A stretch of 59,881 nucleotides of DNA from Bacillota bacterium (GCA_022702935.2 JAKIML020000095.1:1-59881); one strand, 5' to 3'. Positions 16,441-25,715 are shown, counted from the first letter of the stretch. Notes: generated from the sequence alone by a model not told the origin. A program made the numbers and translations.

Positions 16441-19400
16441 ATGAAGCGGACAGCCTATAAAATTATTGCAATATGTGTTTTAGTCACCATGATGATGGGG
16501 ATGCTCCCCAGCCGGGTCATGTCTGCTGAGCCTACGCTTTTACTGCCTCCCCAGCATAATCGTGTGGCAGATATCGGCTATGTTGAGAACTATAATGTCA
16601 GTGAATGGTATGCCAAGCTTCAGTGGGATCCCATGACCTTCCCTTCTATTGCTGAGGAGACCTATATCCATTTGGGTTTAAATGAGATTGCCTCGGGTTC
16701 GGGTACAGTGGTTCCCGATGCCATTGAGCTCTCCCTTCCGGGCAGTGCTACATCCTTCGACTTGACCCCCTACAACCCGGAAAACCTGAAACACGGTACC
16801 ATTTATGAATCCTATGTGAAGGCTTCGTATAAATACAACCAGGCCACGGGGCAATTTACCGTGACCTCCCCCAAGTCCAATCCGGCCAAGTTCTTAACGG
16901 GGCTCCATGTGAGTCTGGAGCTCATTCCGGGAACCAATTACATCAGAATCAAATGGGACGATGTGTGGGATACTACGGGCCGCATCAACTATCGTATCCT
17001 GATTTCGGATACTAAGGGCTTTACCCAGCCCCCACCCATTCCCGATATTCTGGGCAGCGAGGTTGGCAAGAGCGGCTCTGCCGTTACCGTCAATACTACT
17101 GAAAAGAAGCTGGAATACATCTATACTTCGGCCCAGCCGGGGCGTGAGTATTCCATTAAGGTGGTGCCCCTGCCCAATGTGAATGTGGCCTGTGCCGATG
17201 CTGAGTCCATTGCGCCCGTCACCATCAAGACCGACATTTTGCTCAAAGCGCAGAGAGTCGGGTTTACCAATGAGGGTGACACCATCTGGAAGCTGTTCTG
17301 GAACCCCATCGTCAAGGGGAATGACTTTACCCGGGTGGACTATGAGCTCTACCGCTATGTCAACGATGAACCCCAGGGACAGCTCTTCCGCTTGATTCCC
17401 GAAATAGACAATTATCAGATCATCATTAAGAAAGACGATCCCAATGTCTATAGCTTTAAGATCGATGCCAAGGCTTATCTTGCAGGCAGCAACGCCCCCA
17501 TTGAATTCAGGTCCAACAACAAGGTGGCCCTTAAGGAGCAGATTCCCCAGCAGCCCGAGGCCCCCGATATTGTGGATGCCTTTGAGGAGGCCGACCCTGA
17601 TCCCTTGTATTATGATGATTTTCTTGGTGCCACTGTGGCTTCTGTCTTCTGGCGCGTTCCCTATTTGGGCGATGGCATGATTGACACCGATATTACCTAT
17701 GATATCTATCTTTTGGAAGATATAAAGGACGTTGCCAATCCGCCTACCAATTACAGGATTGCGACGGATCTTTCCATGGGCCAGGCTAATCAGATTCGGA
17801 AGCGGAACACCGGTGAGGTAATCGGCTACCGTTATAATCTGATGGGTCTTAAGTCCAACTCCACCTATTACTTTGTCATTTACGCCAAAAAGAACTTCCT
17901 GGTACAGAATCCGGGAGACGGCTTAATGATCACCAAACCCTATATCTCCAAACAGGCGGTGAAGGTTATCATCACCAAGCCCGACACAGGCAGCGACAGG
18001 CCCATAGCACCTTCGGCGCCGCCCTTCCGCCTGGCTCAGGGACTGGACAGCGTCACCTATACCAAGGCAACCCTTGCCCTGGACAAGCAATGGCATGCTT
18101 TGTATGACAACGCCAATAAACGCTGGGAGTATGTCAGCAAGGATGACTATGACGCCAACGAGAGACTTAAGCCCGGCGATGAAGGCTATGAGAATAAGCG
18201 GATTGGCAAGATTGTGGAATACCAGCAGGGCTGGACCGTGGTTCCCCATGTGGTGCCTTATAATGCTGCCATTCTTGCGATACAAGCCAGGGGAAACCGG
18301 ACTGGGGAGTATATCACCTATTCGGATCTGTCCCAGCCCGATATTCTGGTCCATGATATGATGCAGCAACGGGTTTCCGTACCCGAAAGAAATGGTGAGG
18401 ATCAATCCTTTACCTTTGATGTAACGGGGCTTAAGGATAATACGGTCTATGTGGTGTGGGTGACCATCGAAAACCAGAATGGAACCTCTTCGGATCCCTC
18501 CGATCCCCTGATTGTCACTACACCACCCTATATCCCCGATAAGCCGGTAACCCCCACCGTACCCACCGATCTGAAGGGCCTTGCAGCCGACAGCTTTGTG
18601 GATCTTTTCTGGACCTTTATCAAGGATATGGATTATGAGATTCGTTATGGTACCAGCGAGAATCTCAGCGAGGCCACCACATCGGTAACCGTCACCTATC
18701 AGGATCTGCAGAGAAATTCCTTCCTGCGCATAAACAATCTGTCGGCCGATACCCTGTACTATTTCTGGATTAAGGCCATCAGCAGAGCGGCTGATGGAAC
18801 GGTTAAGGAGTCTCAGTACAGCAACCCCTTAATGATTAAGACCGAGGCCCATAAGCCTCCTGCGCCGCCCACAGGCTTTGGTGTGAAAAGCGGAGCCGAT
18901 GGCGTAACCCAAAACAGCATTACCTATGTGTGGGAGGTTCTCCCCAACATGTCCTATATTCTGGAGTTTTCTGACAATGCCAATTTTGAAAACTCCACCC
19001 TGATTCCGGTAACGGGAGGAACCCATACGGTGGGCAATCTCATTGCCAATCGCCGTTATTACGCACGACTTTACGCGGTGGATAACAGAACCACGCTGCA
19101 AAGCCAGCCTACCCGCTCCATTCTGGTTATCACCAACCGGAGCAAGAGTGAGTATGATGGAAGCTATGACTTGGACGAACCCGTATCGGGGGATGGCTTG
19201 ATTATACCCACCAAGCTGGAAAATGGCGTATGGGTGATTAGCTCTCTGGGGGCTCAGGCCCATTTGCTTGCTGAGCGTATCCGCGCCCAGTACAGCCCCG
19301 TGGTGCAGTTGGATCTTTCAAGCCCGCCTGCCAGGACAACGGCCATCCGTCTGAACCTGGGCTCGGGTGTTATTGATGCTCTGGCCGATTTAAAAAAGGA

Positions 19401-20316
19401 GCTTTATGTCAAATTGCCCTGGGGTCAAATGCTGATTCGACCTGGAACCTTCCATACCGACGAATACTTCAGACAAAAAGGGAAAAATAATGATATAAAC
19501 CTGCGCATCGATATGGTATCACCGGCCACCCAGTATACGCCTTCCACCATGATGCAAATAAAGACGCCGGTGACCGAGATAAAGGCTTCGTTGCTCAACG
19601 GCACCCTTCCCATGCAAAGCCTGACGCGCTCAGTGCGGGTAGAGCTTCCTGTTTCAGGGCTCTCAAATTACGGAAGGGATCAAATTAAGGCCTACAGCGC
19701 CACAATGCAAAGCTGGTATGCCCTGCCCACGTACCTGGACTATAGTCAGAACCTGGTGGTGGGTGAGCTGGATAAGCCCGGTCCCGTAGTGGCCGCCACA
19801 TGGGGAGTCCAGACCCAGCCCAGCGCCCCGGTTTATTTGAATGAGGGCCTGGAAGCCATTCAGGCAGTGTATAGGCTCAAGAGCCTGGAAGGAAAACCCT
19901 ATACCCCAACAGCAGCCATCACCGAGAGTGCAGCGCTCAAACTTATTCTGGACGTGGTTCCCACCGATTATTCCGATTCGGACATGCGGCAGAAGGCCCT
20001 GCAGGCCAGGCTGATTTCGGCCCAGTCCGATATTGCCGAGTCGCCCCTGCGCAAGGACAAGGCCGTGGGTCTGTTGATGAACCTTTACACCTTCAAGACC
20101 CATGAAAAGCCCATACCCACTAAACCCACTGTCTGGGCTCGGTATAAGGATTTATCCAAGGTCCAGAGCCGCTATATGGATGCCTTCAGGTTTGCTCTGG
20201 AAAACGGTGTTGTTCAGGGTAATGGTCTGGATTTGACCAATCCTGATCAAAACCTGACCTATGGGGATTTTCTGGTTCTGCTGGAACGGACTTTAAGACT
20301 GTGCGGCGATTTATAA
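16441..20316 (+). CDS. Second large secreted fibronectin-III-like surface protein with SLH-like C-terminus
   Basis: The 1291-residue protein has a signal peptide (MKRTAYK, a hydrophobic core, cleavage near VMSAEP) followed by several Fn3-like modules. Each ends in a recognisable strand such as NSTYYFVIYA, NTVYVVWVTI, DTLYYFWIKA or NRRYYARLYA. A beta domain (about residues 900-1000, starting KSEYDGSYDLDEP) matches in position and style the equivalent domain of the upstream protein. The C-terminus (about 1215-1291) reads as a degenerate SLH unit with YKDLSKVQSRYMDAFRFA and GVVQGNGLDLTNPDQNLTY. ATG 16441 lies 13 bases after AGGAGG; a GTG at 16429 sits too close to it. The 25-base gap indicates co-transcription with the first giant gene. 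Confidence 0.8.
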   Translation: MKRTAYKIIAICVLVTMMMGMLPSRVMSAEPTLLLPPQHNRVADIGYVENYNVSEWYAKLQWDPMTFPSIAEETYIHLGLNEIASGSGTVVPDAIELSLPGSATSFDLTPYNPENLKHGTIYESYVKASYKYNQATGQFTVTSPKSNPAKFLTGLHVSLELIPGTNYIRIKWDDVWDTTGRINYRILISDTKGFTQPPPIPDILGSEVGKSGSAVTVNTTEKKLEYIYTSAQPGREYSIKVVPLPNVNVACADAESIAPVTIKTDILLKAQRVGFTNEGDTIWKLFWNPIVKGNDFTRVDYELYRYVNDEPQGQLFRLIPEIDNYQIIIKKDDPNVYSFKIDAKAYLAGSNAPIEFRSNNKVALKEQIPQQPEAPDIVDAFEEADPDPLYYDDFLGATVASVFWRVPYLGDGMIDTDITYDIYLLEDIKDVANPPTNYRIATDLSMGQANQIRKRNTGEVIGYRYNLMGLKSNSTYYFVIYAKKNFLVQNPGDGLMITKPYISKQAVKVIITKPDTGSDRPIAPSAPPFRLAQGLDSVTYTKATLALDKQWHALYDNANKRWEYVSKDDYDANERLKPGDEGYENKRIGKIVEYQQGWTVVPHVVPYNAAILAIQARGNRTGEYITYSDLSQPDILVHDMMQQRVSVPERNGEDQSFTFDVTGLKDNTVYVVWVTIENQNGTSSDPSDPLIVTTPPYIPDKPVTPTVPTDLKGLAADSFVDLFWTFIKDMDYEIRYGTSENLSEATTSVTVTYQDLQRNSFLRINNLSADTLYYFWIKAISRAADGTVKESQYSNPLMIKTEAHKPPAPPTGFGVKSGADGVTQNSITYVWEVLPNMSYILEFSDNANFENSTLIPVTGGTHTVGNLIANRRYYARLYAVDNRTTLQSQPTRSILVITNRSKSEYDGSYDLDEPVSGDGLIIPTKLENGVWVISSLGAQAHLLAERIRAQYSPVVQLDLSSPPARTTAIRLNLGSGVIDALADLKKELYVKLPWGQMLIRPGTFHTDEYFRQKGKNNDINLRIDMVSPATQYTPSTMMQIKTPVTEIKASLLNGTLPMQSLTRSVRVELPVSGLSNYGRDQIKAYSATMQSWYALPTYLDYSQNLVVGELDKPGPVVAATWGVQTQPSAPVYLNEGLEAIQAVYRLKSLEGKPYTPTAAITESAALKLILDVVPTDYSDSDMRQKALQARLISAQSDIAESPLRKDKAVGLLMNLYTFKTHEKPIPTKPTVWARYKDLSKVQSRYMDAFRFALENGVVQGNGLDLTNPDQNLTYGDFLVLLERTLRLCGDL

Positions 20317-20478
20317 ATGACGAATCAAGCCAAATAAAGGCAAAAAAATTCACGAAAAAGCGAAGATTACAGTTCCATTAAAGATTGTTTTACCACGTGT
20401 GAAACCCCACACTTACGAAGATACTAACGCTGAAAACAAAAAATTTTAGGTTGGTTGAATGAGGAAAGGTGATGGGGT

Positions 20479-21738
20479 ATGGGAGCTTTTGTTATTCGTG
20501 GAGGAAAGCCTTTATTTGGCACTGTGGCCGTATCAAGTTCTAAAAATGCAATTCTTCCCATTATATCAGCATGTCTTTTGTCCGGAGAGGAATGCCTGAT
20601 TAAGCAAATTCCGGGTCTGGACGATGTATCAGGAATGTGTGAGCTCATATCCAATTTGGGGGCTGACGTAAAAGTCAACGGCCGGGCCCGGCAAATCTCA
20701 GTCCGAACGCCCCATCTCACCGGGCATACGGCCGATTATGAGGTGGTCAGCAGACTTCGTGCTTCCTTTTTAGTCATGGGTCCCTTGCTGGCCAGGGCGG
20801 GAAAGGCCAAGGTAGCCCTTCCTGGAGGCTGTCCCATCGGAAGCCGGCCTGTTGACCTGCATCTTAAAGGCTTTGAAGCCATGGGTGCCCAGATTCAAAG
20901 CGGCCATGGCTATATAGAAGCCTTTTGCCCCGATGGAAAGCTTAAGGGAACAACCATTTATCTGGATTTTCCCAGCGTAGGAGCCACTGAGAATCTGATG
21001 ACGGCGGCGGTTCTTGCCGAGGGACGGACCGTTATTGAAAATGCTGCCTCTGAGCCGGAAATTGTTGATTTAGCAGCCTTTTTAAACAAAATGGGTGCAA
21101 AGGTTAGCGGTGCCGGCACTGACACCATCGTCATTGATGGGGTGGACAAGGTTCATGGCACCGAGCATACCATTATGCCCGATCGCATTGAGGCCGGAAC
21201 CCTTATGACTGCAGCGGCACTGACGGGCGGAGATATTACGCTGACCAATGTGGTGCCTGAGCATTTGAAACCCGTGACGGCTAAGCTAAGGGAATCGGGA
21301 ATGGAAGTGATTGAACAGGGCTCGGAGCTTCGGGTGCGGGGCATGGCCCGGCCCGTGGCGCTGGACATTAAGACCCATCCTTTTCCCGGGTTTCCTACCG
21401 ATATGCAGGCCCAGATGGCAGCCTATTTATGCTTTGCGGAAGGCACCAGCGTCATTGTGGAGACCATTTTTGAGAACCGGTTCATGCATGTCAATGAGCT
21501 TAAGCGTATGGGTGCCCAGATACGGTTGGATGGCAGAACGGCCATCATTGAAGGCATTGACTGTCTCCAAGGGGCGCAGGTGAGAGCCACTGATTTAAGA
21601 GCGGGAGCGGCGCTGGTCATTGCAGGGCTAGCCGCCAGGGGCACCACCGAGGTTTTGGATATACATCATATTGACAGGGGTTATGAATTTATAGAGAATA
21701 AATTACAGAGGCTGGGTGCCGACATACAGCGTCAATAG
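20479..21738 (+). CDS. murA: UDP-N-acetylglucosamine 1-carboxyvinyltransferase
   Basis: MurA catalyses the first committed step of peptidoglycan synthesis, adding enolpyruvate from PEP to UDP-GlcNAc in the cytoplasm. The 419-residue length is normal. The substrate-site SSSKNA (Lys22, Asn23) is present, as is the active-site loop [16 protein letters not shown] with the PEP-binding, fosfomycin-target cysteine at 118. FPTDMQAQ carries the conserved aspartate, and [14 protein letters not shown] follows. ATG 20479 follows GGTGATGGGGT. It is followed by a strong terminator, so it is probably monocistronic. Firmicutes often have two murA copies; which one this is cannot be told here. Confidence 0.95.
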   Translation: MGAFVIRGGKPLFGTVAVSSSKNAILPIISACLLSGEECLIKQIPGLDDVSGMCELISNLGADVKVNGRARQISVRTPHLTGHTADYEVVSRLRASFLVMGPLLARAGKAKVALPGGCPIGSRPVDLHLKGFEAMGAQIQSGHGYIEAFCPDGKLKGTTIYLDFPSVGATENLMTAAVLAEGRTVIENAASEPEIVDLAAFLNKMGAKVSGAGTDTIVIDGVDKVHGTEHTIMPDRIEAGTLMTAAALTGGDITLTNVVPEHLKPVTAKLRESGMEVIEQGSELRVRGMARPVALDIKTHPFPGFPTDMQAQMAAYLCFAEGTSVIVETIFENRFMHVNELKRMGAQIRLDGRTAIIEGIDCLQGAQVRATDLRAGAALVIAGLAARGTTEVLDIHHIDRGYEFIENKLQRLGADIQRQ

Positions 21739-21749
21739 GAAGAATGAGC

Positions 21750-21776
21750 AGGGCTGCGAAAATCAGCCCTTTTTAT
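21750..21776 (+). terminator. Intrinsic terminator after murA
   Basis: AGGGCTG and CAGCCCT (21750-21756 and 21764-21770) enclose a 7-base A-rich loop and are followed by TTTT and an AT-rich stretch. Confidence 0.9.
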
Positions 21777-21795
21777 ACATTATGGGGGATGAACC

Positions 21796-22386
21796 ATGAA
21801 TCAAAAGGAGCAATACAGCTTTTACGCCTTCCTTTCCAGGATGCGCCATATCTATCGCTGGAGCCTGATGCGCAATGTGACGCAGGAGAATATTCAGGAG
21901 CACAGCCTTCAGGTTGCCATGCTGGCTCACGGTTTAGCAATTATTAAGAACAAATTGTTCGGAAGCCAGGTGAATCCGGAGCGGGTGGCGCTTTTGGCCA
22001 TTTATCATGACAGCAACGAAACCCTGACCGGGGATCTGCCCACACCCATCAAATATTTTAACCCCGAGATTCAAAATGCCTATAAAAGCTTAGAGAGCGT
22101 GTCCAAGGAGAAACTGCTCTCTCTTTTGCCCGAGGCTCTCAGAGAAGACTACCGATCCATTCTCTTTTACGACGAAGGCAGCGAGGAAGGCAGGCTGGTT
22201 AAGGCGGCAGACCGTTTGTCGGCGTACATAAAATGCCTTGAGGAGATCAAGGCGGGGAATGGTGAGTTTAAAAAGGCTCAAGTGGCCATTATGAAAAAGA
22301 TCCGGGAGAACGAAAGCCCCGAGGTCCGCTATTTCCTGGACCATTTCATGGAATCCTTCTCATTGACATTGGATGAGATAAATTGA
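21796..22386 (+). CDS. yfbR: YfbR-like HD-domain 5'-deoxynucleotidase
   Basis: The 196-residue HD phosphohydrolase matches the length and motif order of E. coli YfbR, which dephosphorylates deoxyribonucleoside 5'-monophosphates. Visible metal and catalytic residues are NIQEHSLQVA (His36), IYHDSNETLTGD (His71, Asp72 and Glu75) and KAADRLSAYIKCLEE (Asp139). The ATG follows GGGGGATG. It sits alone between the murA terminator and a small secreted protein gene. A role in nucleotide pool balance or dUMP supply is expected from the family and not shown here. Confidence 0.85.
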   Translation: MNQKEQYSFYAFLSRMRHIYRWSLMRNVTQENIQEHSLQVAMLAHGLAIIKNKLFGSQVNPERVALLAIYHDSNETLTGDLPTPIKYFNPEIQNAYKSLESVSKEKLLSLLPEALREDYRSILFYDEGSEEGRLVKAADRLSAYIKCLEEIKAGNGEFKKAQVAIMKKIRENESPEVRYFLDHFMESFSLTLDEIN

Positions 22387-22462
22387 AATCAATGAATGGA
22401 TAATAAGATATTGTCACCTATGATATGGACCCAATCGGGAAAACTAAGATTGGGAGGTGATG

Positions 22463-22915
22463 ATGGTGAAAATCAAGGAAATGCTTGCTTCTGCCGCTGT
22501 TATAGTTGCCTTGACAGGAACGACAGCTTTTGCCATGCCCGAGGCAGTACCCAGGGTTGAGGATGGCAATGTGAAGATAAACCAAGGGCACAAGCATGAC
22601 CACTGTAAAAAGGATCCCATAAAGCACCTGGAAAAGAAAAAGGAAGAGGTCCAGAAGCAGTTAAAGGAAGGGAAGCTTACTCAGGAACAGGCAGACGAGT
22701 TGCTTAAGCGCATCGATGATCGTATTGCAGATATCAATAAGTTTAAAGCGCTTCCTTTAGAGCAAAAGAAGGAAAAGATTCTTAATGAGCTCAAAATGAA
22801 GCTGGACCAGCTTGTCAAGGACGGCAGTATGACACAGGAAGAGGCCAATAATATGCTTGAAGAAGCCAAAAAGAAGCTGGAGAAGTGGAATGGTACAGAC
22901 TTTCCGCAGCAATAG
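22463..22915 (+). CDS. Small secreted helical protein (DUF2680-like)
   Basis: This encodes a precursor of about 150 residues with an N-terminal signal peptide (hydrophobic stretch ending TAFAMPEA). The mature part is very rich in Lys, Glu and Gln with two similar helical repeats, EGKLTQEQADELLKRID and DGSMTQEEANNMLEEAKK. This pattern resembles the YckD/DUF2680 family of small exported proteins of unknown function. A histidine-rich segment (GHKHDHCKKD) with one cysteine sits between the signal and the helices and might bind metal. GGGAGG lies five bases before ATG 22463; ATG 22460 and GTG 22466 are in-frame alternatives. Confidence 0.75.
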   Translation: MVKIKEMLASAAVIVALTGTTAFAMPEAVPRVEDGNVKINQGHKHDHCKKDPIKHLEKKKEEVQKQLKEGKLTQEQADELLKRIDDRIADINKFKALPLEQKKEKILNELKMKLDQLVKDGSMTQEEANNMLEEAKKKLEKWNGTDFPQQ

Positions 22916-22930
22916 CGCTTAATGGACTGA

Positions 22931-22960
22931 AAAAGCCCGTATTACTACGGGCTTTTCTTA
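22931..22960. terminator. Bidirectional terminator between convergent genes
   Basis: An 11-bp perfect stem (22931-22941 with 22946-22956) with a TTAC loop has a T-run on each strand. It can end both the small secreted protein gene and the convergent lipoprotein gene. Confidence 0.9.
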
Positions 22961-23446
22961 TTCCATCCACAGCATGGGGTCGTCGCTGTACTTCCAGAAA
23001 TACTGACCATTTATCCTGATCTTAATCCTATAAGGTGATACCTCCGGATCCTCGCTCTCGAAAGCTTCTATGGGAAGCTTTAAAGTTTTGTCAGTGCCAT
23101 TCTCGGCAGGGGTCAGGATTAAGCGGTTTTTATGTACCAGATATGTTCCGGTAAAACCTTCCCTGTCCTCGTATTCACTGGGCAGATATTCAAAAGTACC
23201 ATCTTCAAAAAAGATATAGCGATCAGTAAAACCGGAACCCACAGAAGGCGAGGCGTGCCATGAGCCCACAAAGTCTTTCATAAACTGCTTATCCACATTG
23301 GTCAGGACAAGCTCTTCCTTCTCATCATCCCGGGTTACAATCTCTTCTTTATGGGTGTTATCGGCCTTGGCTTCGTTCTTAGCCTCCATCCTTGAACAGC
23401 CCGAAAGAAGCAGAAATACAATAAGAATAAGGGATAAGCGCTTCAT
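22958..23446 (-). CDS. Putative lipoprotein of unknown function
   Basis: The 162-residue protein has a lipoprotein signal peptide with lipobox LLSGC (Cys17) and a charged linker (about residues 18-45). A beta-rich domain of about 110 residues follows, beginning MKDFVGSWHASPSVGSG and continuing with YIFFEDGTFEYLP, a GTYLVHKNRLILTP strand and FWKYSDD. The F-x-G-x-W start and successive strands resemble lipocalin-like or stress-response extracytoplasmic domains that begin with a GxW motif, but I do not recognise a specific family. It would be anchored to the outer face of the membrane. It is convergent with the DUF2680-like gene and shares its terminator. Confidence 0.75.
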   Translation of the reverse strand: MKRLSLILIVFLLLSGCSRMEAKNEAKADNTHKEEIVTRDDEKEELVLTNVDKQFMKDFVGSWHASPSVGSGFTDRYIFFEDGTFEYLPSEYEDREGFTGTYLVHKNRLILTPAENGTDKTLKLPIEAFESEDPEVSPYRIKIRINGQYFWKYSDDPMLWME

Positions 23447-23535
23447 TCAAAGAAAAGCCTTTCTTAATAATTTCTTCAATTACTAAATTATAGCATAACA
23501 GAACCAGGGATGAACAGTCCATCTTTGGAGCATAG

Positions 23536-23677
23536 TATAGGCAATAAAATAGGCGGAGGGTCTCTCCCTGATTAACCCGCCCGCCTAACCTGCTTCCGAT
23601 GTGTTATGAAGCAGGATTTGACTTCTTAAAGTCATTTGCTTGACAACTCCTCAACTTAAGAAACAACTGCGCCTATA
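23536..23677 (-). ncRNA. Candidate structured RNA or terminator-rich 3' region (unclassified)
   Basis: Several stem-loops are packed here. TATAGGC (23536-23542) and GCCTATA (23671-23677) could close the region. A GC-rich stem spans about 23552-23587. A perfect 8-bp hairpin (CCTGCTTC with GAAGCAGG) lies at about 23589-23615. A tight GACTT/AAGTC hairpin lies at about 23620-23633. On the minus strand the GC-rich stem gains a G-T pair and is followed by ATTTTATT, like a terminator. If it terminates there, the outer 7-bp pairing could not form. I could not match it to a known class (not 6S, tmRNA, RNase P or a riboswitch that I recognise). Confidence 0.35.
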
Positions 23678-23694
23678 GGGTGGAATCATCTCCT

Positions 23695-23799
23695 TTACTG
23701 GTTATTCTTAAAACTGGCTGTGACTCTTTTTGCTTTCCCCTCCTTACCCACTGTTTTTGATGAAACCTTTCCTCCATGTGCACCATCGTTCTTTACCAT
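23695..23799 (-). CDS. Candidate 34-residue basic peptide in the 23.4-24.0 kb gap
   Basis: The 533-base stretch 23447-23979 has no long gene. On the minus strand an ATG at 23799 opens a 34-codon frame giving a lysine-rich, glycine- and serine-containing peptide (start MVKNDGAHGGKVSSKT, end RVTASFKNNQ). Its composition recalls small basic spore or nucleic-acid-binding proteins, but I do not recognise it. An in-frame stop lies two codons upstream, so the start is fixed. The only SD-like sequence (AGGGT) abuts the ATG, which weakens the call. The candidate structured region lies just downstream on the same strand. Confidence 0.3.
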   Translation of the reverse strand: MVKNDGAHGGKVSSKTVGKEGKAKRVTASFKNNQ

Positions 23800-23860
23800 A
23801 CCCTATGCTTGCGGACAATTTGAACATTCCTAAAATTTCCCTTATTGCTTATCCATAAAT

Positions 23861-23928
23861 TTGACAGAAACCTGGTGTTTTTTTGTATATACTTTTTATC
23901 TGGATCAAAGCAGTACATATGGTATAAT
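23861..23928 (+). promoter_or_regulatory. Promoter region of the UPF0237-UPF0210 operon
   Basis: The best element is TATAAT at 23923-23928 preceded by TGG (extended -10), about 50 bases before the ATG. Further upstream is a TTGACA (23861-23866) with TGTATA/TATATA at the right distance, a possible second promoter. Confidence 0.6.
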
Positions 23929-23979
23929 GATTTTCATGCATTATAATACAGTGATACAGCAAGAAACGGGGGATGGTTT

Positions 23980-24249
23980 ATGAAAGCGGTTATAACGGTC
24001 CTTGGCTGCGATAGAATAGGTATAATAGCATCTATTACAGGAATTCTGGCAAAAACCAATGTAAACATCTTGGATATCTCTCAAACCATCATGCAGAACA
24101 TCTTCAGCATGATTATGCTGGTGGATCTGTCGGGTATGAATTGTGAATTCTCCAAGCTCAGCGAGCTTTTGACAAAAGTCGGCGAGGAGCTGGGTGTAGA
24201 AGTCAGGCTGCAGAGGGAAGAGATATTTACCCGTATGCATAGAATATAG
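23980..24249 (+). CDS. ACT-domain protein, UPF0237 family
   Basis: The 89-residue protein is essentially one ACT domain, starting MKAVITVLGCDRIGIIASITGILA, the usual ligand-binding loop of ACT domains, then NVNILDISQTIMQNIFSMIMLVD. Small single-ACT proteins of this type bind amino acids or act as regulators; the ligand is unknown. It is followed nine bases later by a UPF0210 gene, a pairing widely seen in Firmicutes and archaea, which suggests that the ACT protein senses a metabolite for the partner or is part of the same complex. Confidence 0.88.
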   Translation: MKAVITVLGCDRIGIIASITGILAKTNVNILDISQTIMQNIFSMIMLVDLSGMNCEFSKLSELLTKVGEELGVEVRLQREEIFTRMHRI

Positions 24250-24258
24250 GAGGTACAT

Positions 24259-25617
24259 ATGTTTAATGGGAATGAGATCCTGGAGACCATTTATATGATC
24301 TCTCAGGAGAACCTGGATATCCGCACCATTACCATGGGTATTTCCCTGCGGGATTGTGCTTCGGACAGCGCCAGGACCTCCTGCCGGAAGATTTATGATA
24401 AGATAAGCCGCTATGCCCAGAACCTGGTCAAGACCGGTGAAGACATTGAGCGGGATTTTGGTATCCCCATTATCAATAAACGCATCTCCGTGACCCCCGT
24501 TGCATTGGTGGCCGAAAGCAGCGATGCTGATAATTACGCGGTTTTTGCTAAAGCTATGGATGATGCGGCCAAAAACGTGGGTGTTAATTTCATTGGCGGA
24601 TTTTCAGCCCTGGTGCACAAGGGCTACACCAAGGGGGACGCGCTTTTAATTAAAGCCATTCCCGAAGCCCTTTCCACCACCGAACGGGTATGCTCCTCGG
24701 TGAACCTTGCCACCACCAAGACGGGAATTAATATGGATGCTGTCAAGGAGATGGGGCTTGTTATCAAGGAATGCGCCGAAAGAACCAGGGATCGGGGAGC
24801 CGTAGCATGCTCCAAGCTGGTGGTCTTTGCCAATGCGGCTGAGGATAATCCTTTCATGGCCGGTGCCTTCCATGGTGTGGGCGAACCTGAATGTGTTATT
24901 AACGTCGGTGTCAGCGGCCCCGGTGTAGTGGCTAGCGCCCTGAAGAATTTAAAAGGCGCCGACCTGGGAACAGTGGCCGAAACCATTAAAAAGACGGCCT
25001 TTAAGATTACACGAATGGGACAATTGGTGGCGCAGGAAGCCTCCTCAAGGTTGAAGGTGCCCTTCGGTATAGTGGATCTTTCTCTGGCTCCCACGCCGGC
25101 CATAGGTGACAGTGTGGCTCATATTCTGGAGGCCATGGGTTTGGAACGCTGCGGCGCCCATGGAACAACTGCCGCCCTGGCCCTCCTTAATGATGCCGTT
25201 AAGAAGGGCGGTGTTATGGCTAGCTCCTATGTGGGCGGCTTAAGCGGAGCCTTTATCCCCGTCAGTGAGGATGCGGGCATGATTGATGCGGCCATTTGCG
25301 GAGCCCTTTCCATAGAAAAGCTGGAGGCCATGACCTGTGTATGCTCGGTAGGATTGGATATGATTGCGGTTCCCGGTGATACACCGGCATCGACCCTCTC
25401 GGCCATCATTGCCGATGAGGCCGCCATTGGTGTGGTCAACAACAAGACAACGGCGGTGCGCATTATCCCTGTTCCCGGTATGAAAGAGGGCGATGTGGTG
25501 GAATACGGCGGCTTGTTCGGGCGCGCACCCATTATGCGGGTAAATCCCTTCTCGGCAGAAGAGTTTATCCAGCGCGGCGGACGGATCCCGGCCCCGTTGC
25601 AGAGCCTGAGGAATTGA
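24259..25617 (+). CDS. UPF0210/DUF711 family protein
   Basis: The 452-residue protein matches the UPF0210 (DUF711) family, whose members adopt a pyruvate-formate-lyase-like (PFL) fold but whose biochemical role is not established. Recognisable segments are [20 protein letters not shown] at the start, [36 protein letters not shown] and [19 protein letters not shown] near the end. GGAGG precedes ATG 24259. It is co-transcribed with the ACT-domain gene. The protein is soluble with no signal peptide. Confidence 0.88.
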   Translation: MFNGNEILETIYMISQENLDIRTITMGISLRDCASDSARTSCRKIYDKISRYAQNLVKTGEDIERDFGIPIINKRISVTPVALVAESSDADNYAVFAKAMDDAAKNVGVNFIGGFSALVHKGYTKGDALLIKAIPEALSTTERVCSSVNLATTKTGINMDAVKEMGLVIKECAERTRDRGAVACSKLVVFANAAEDNPFMAGAFHGVGEPECVINVGVSGPGVVASALKNLKGADLGTVAETIKKTAFKITRMGQLVAQEASSRLKVPFGIVDLSLAPTPAIGDSVAHILEAMGLERCGAHGTTAALALLNDAVKKGGVMASSYVGGLSGAFIPVSEDAGMIDAAICGALSIEKLEAMTCVCSVGLDMIAVPGDTPASTLSAIIADEAAIGVVNNKTTAVRIIPVPGMKEGDVVEYGGLFGRAPIMRVNPFSAEEFIQRGGRIPAPLQSLRN

Positions 25618-25715
25618 TAGGGTGTGACGGCCACTATAAGAATCTAAGGTTTTATTTGAAGTAATTTCGTGGTAATATAGCAATCATATGGGATGTATGA
25701 TGGGAGAGTGCAAGC

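Noticed and set aside
11358-20316. Horizontal acquisition of the two giant surface protein genes
   Set aside because: Base composition and codon choice look like the neighbours by eye, and there are no mobile genes or repeats at the borders.
23536-23677. Assignment of the stem-loop cluster as 6S RNA, tmRNA or RNase P
   Set aside because: The branched layout does not fit the linear 6S fold, and no RNase P or tmRNA landmark sequences are present.
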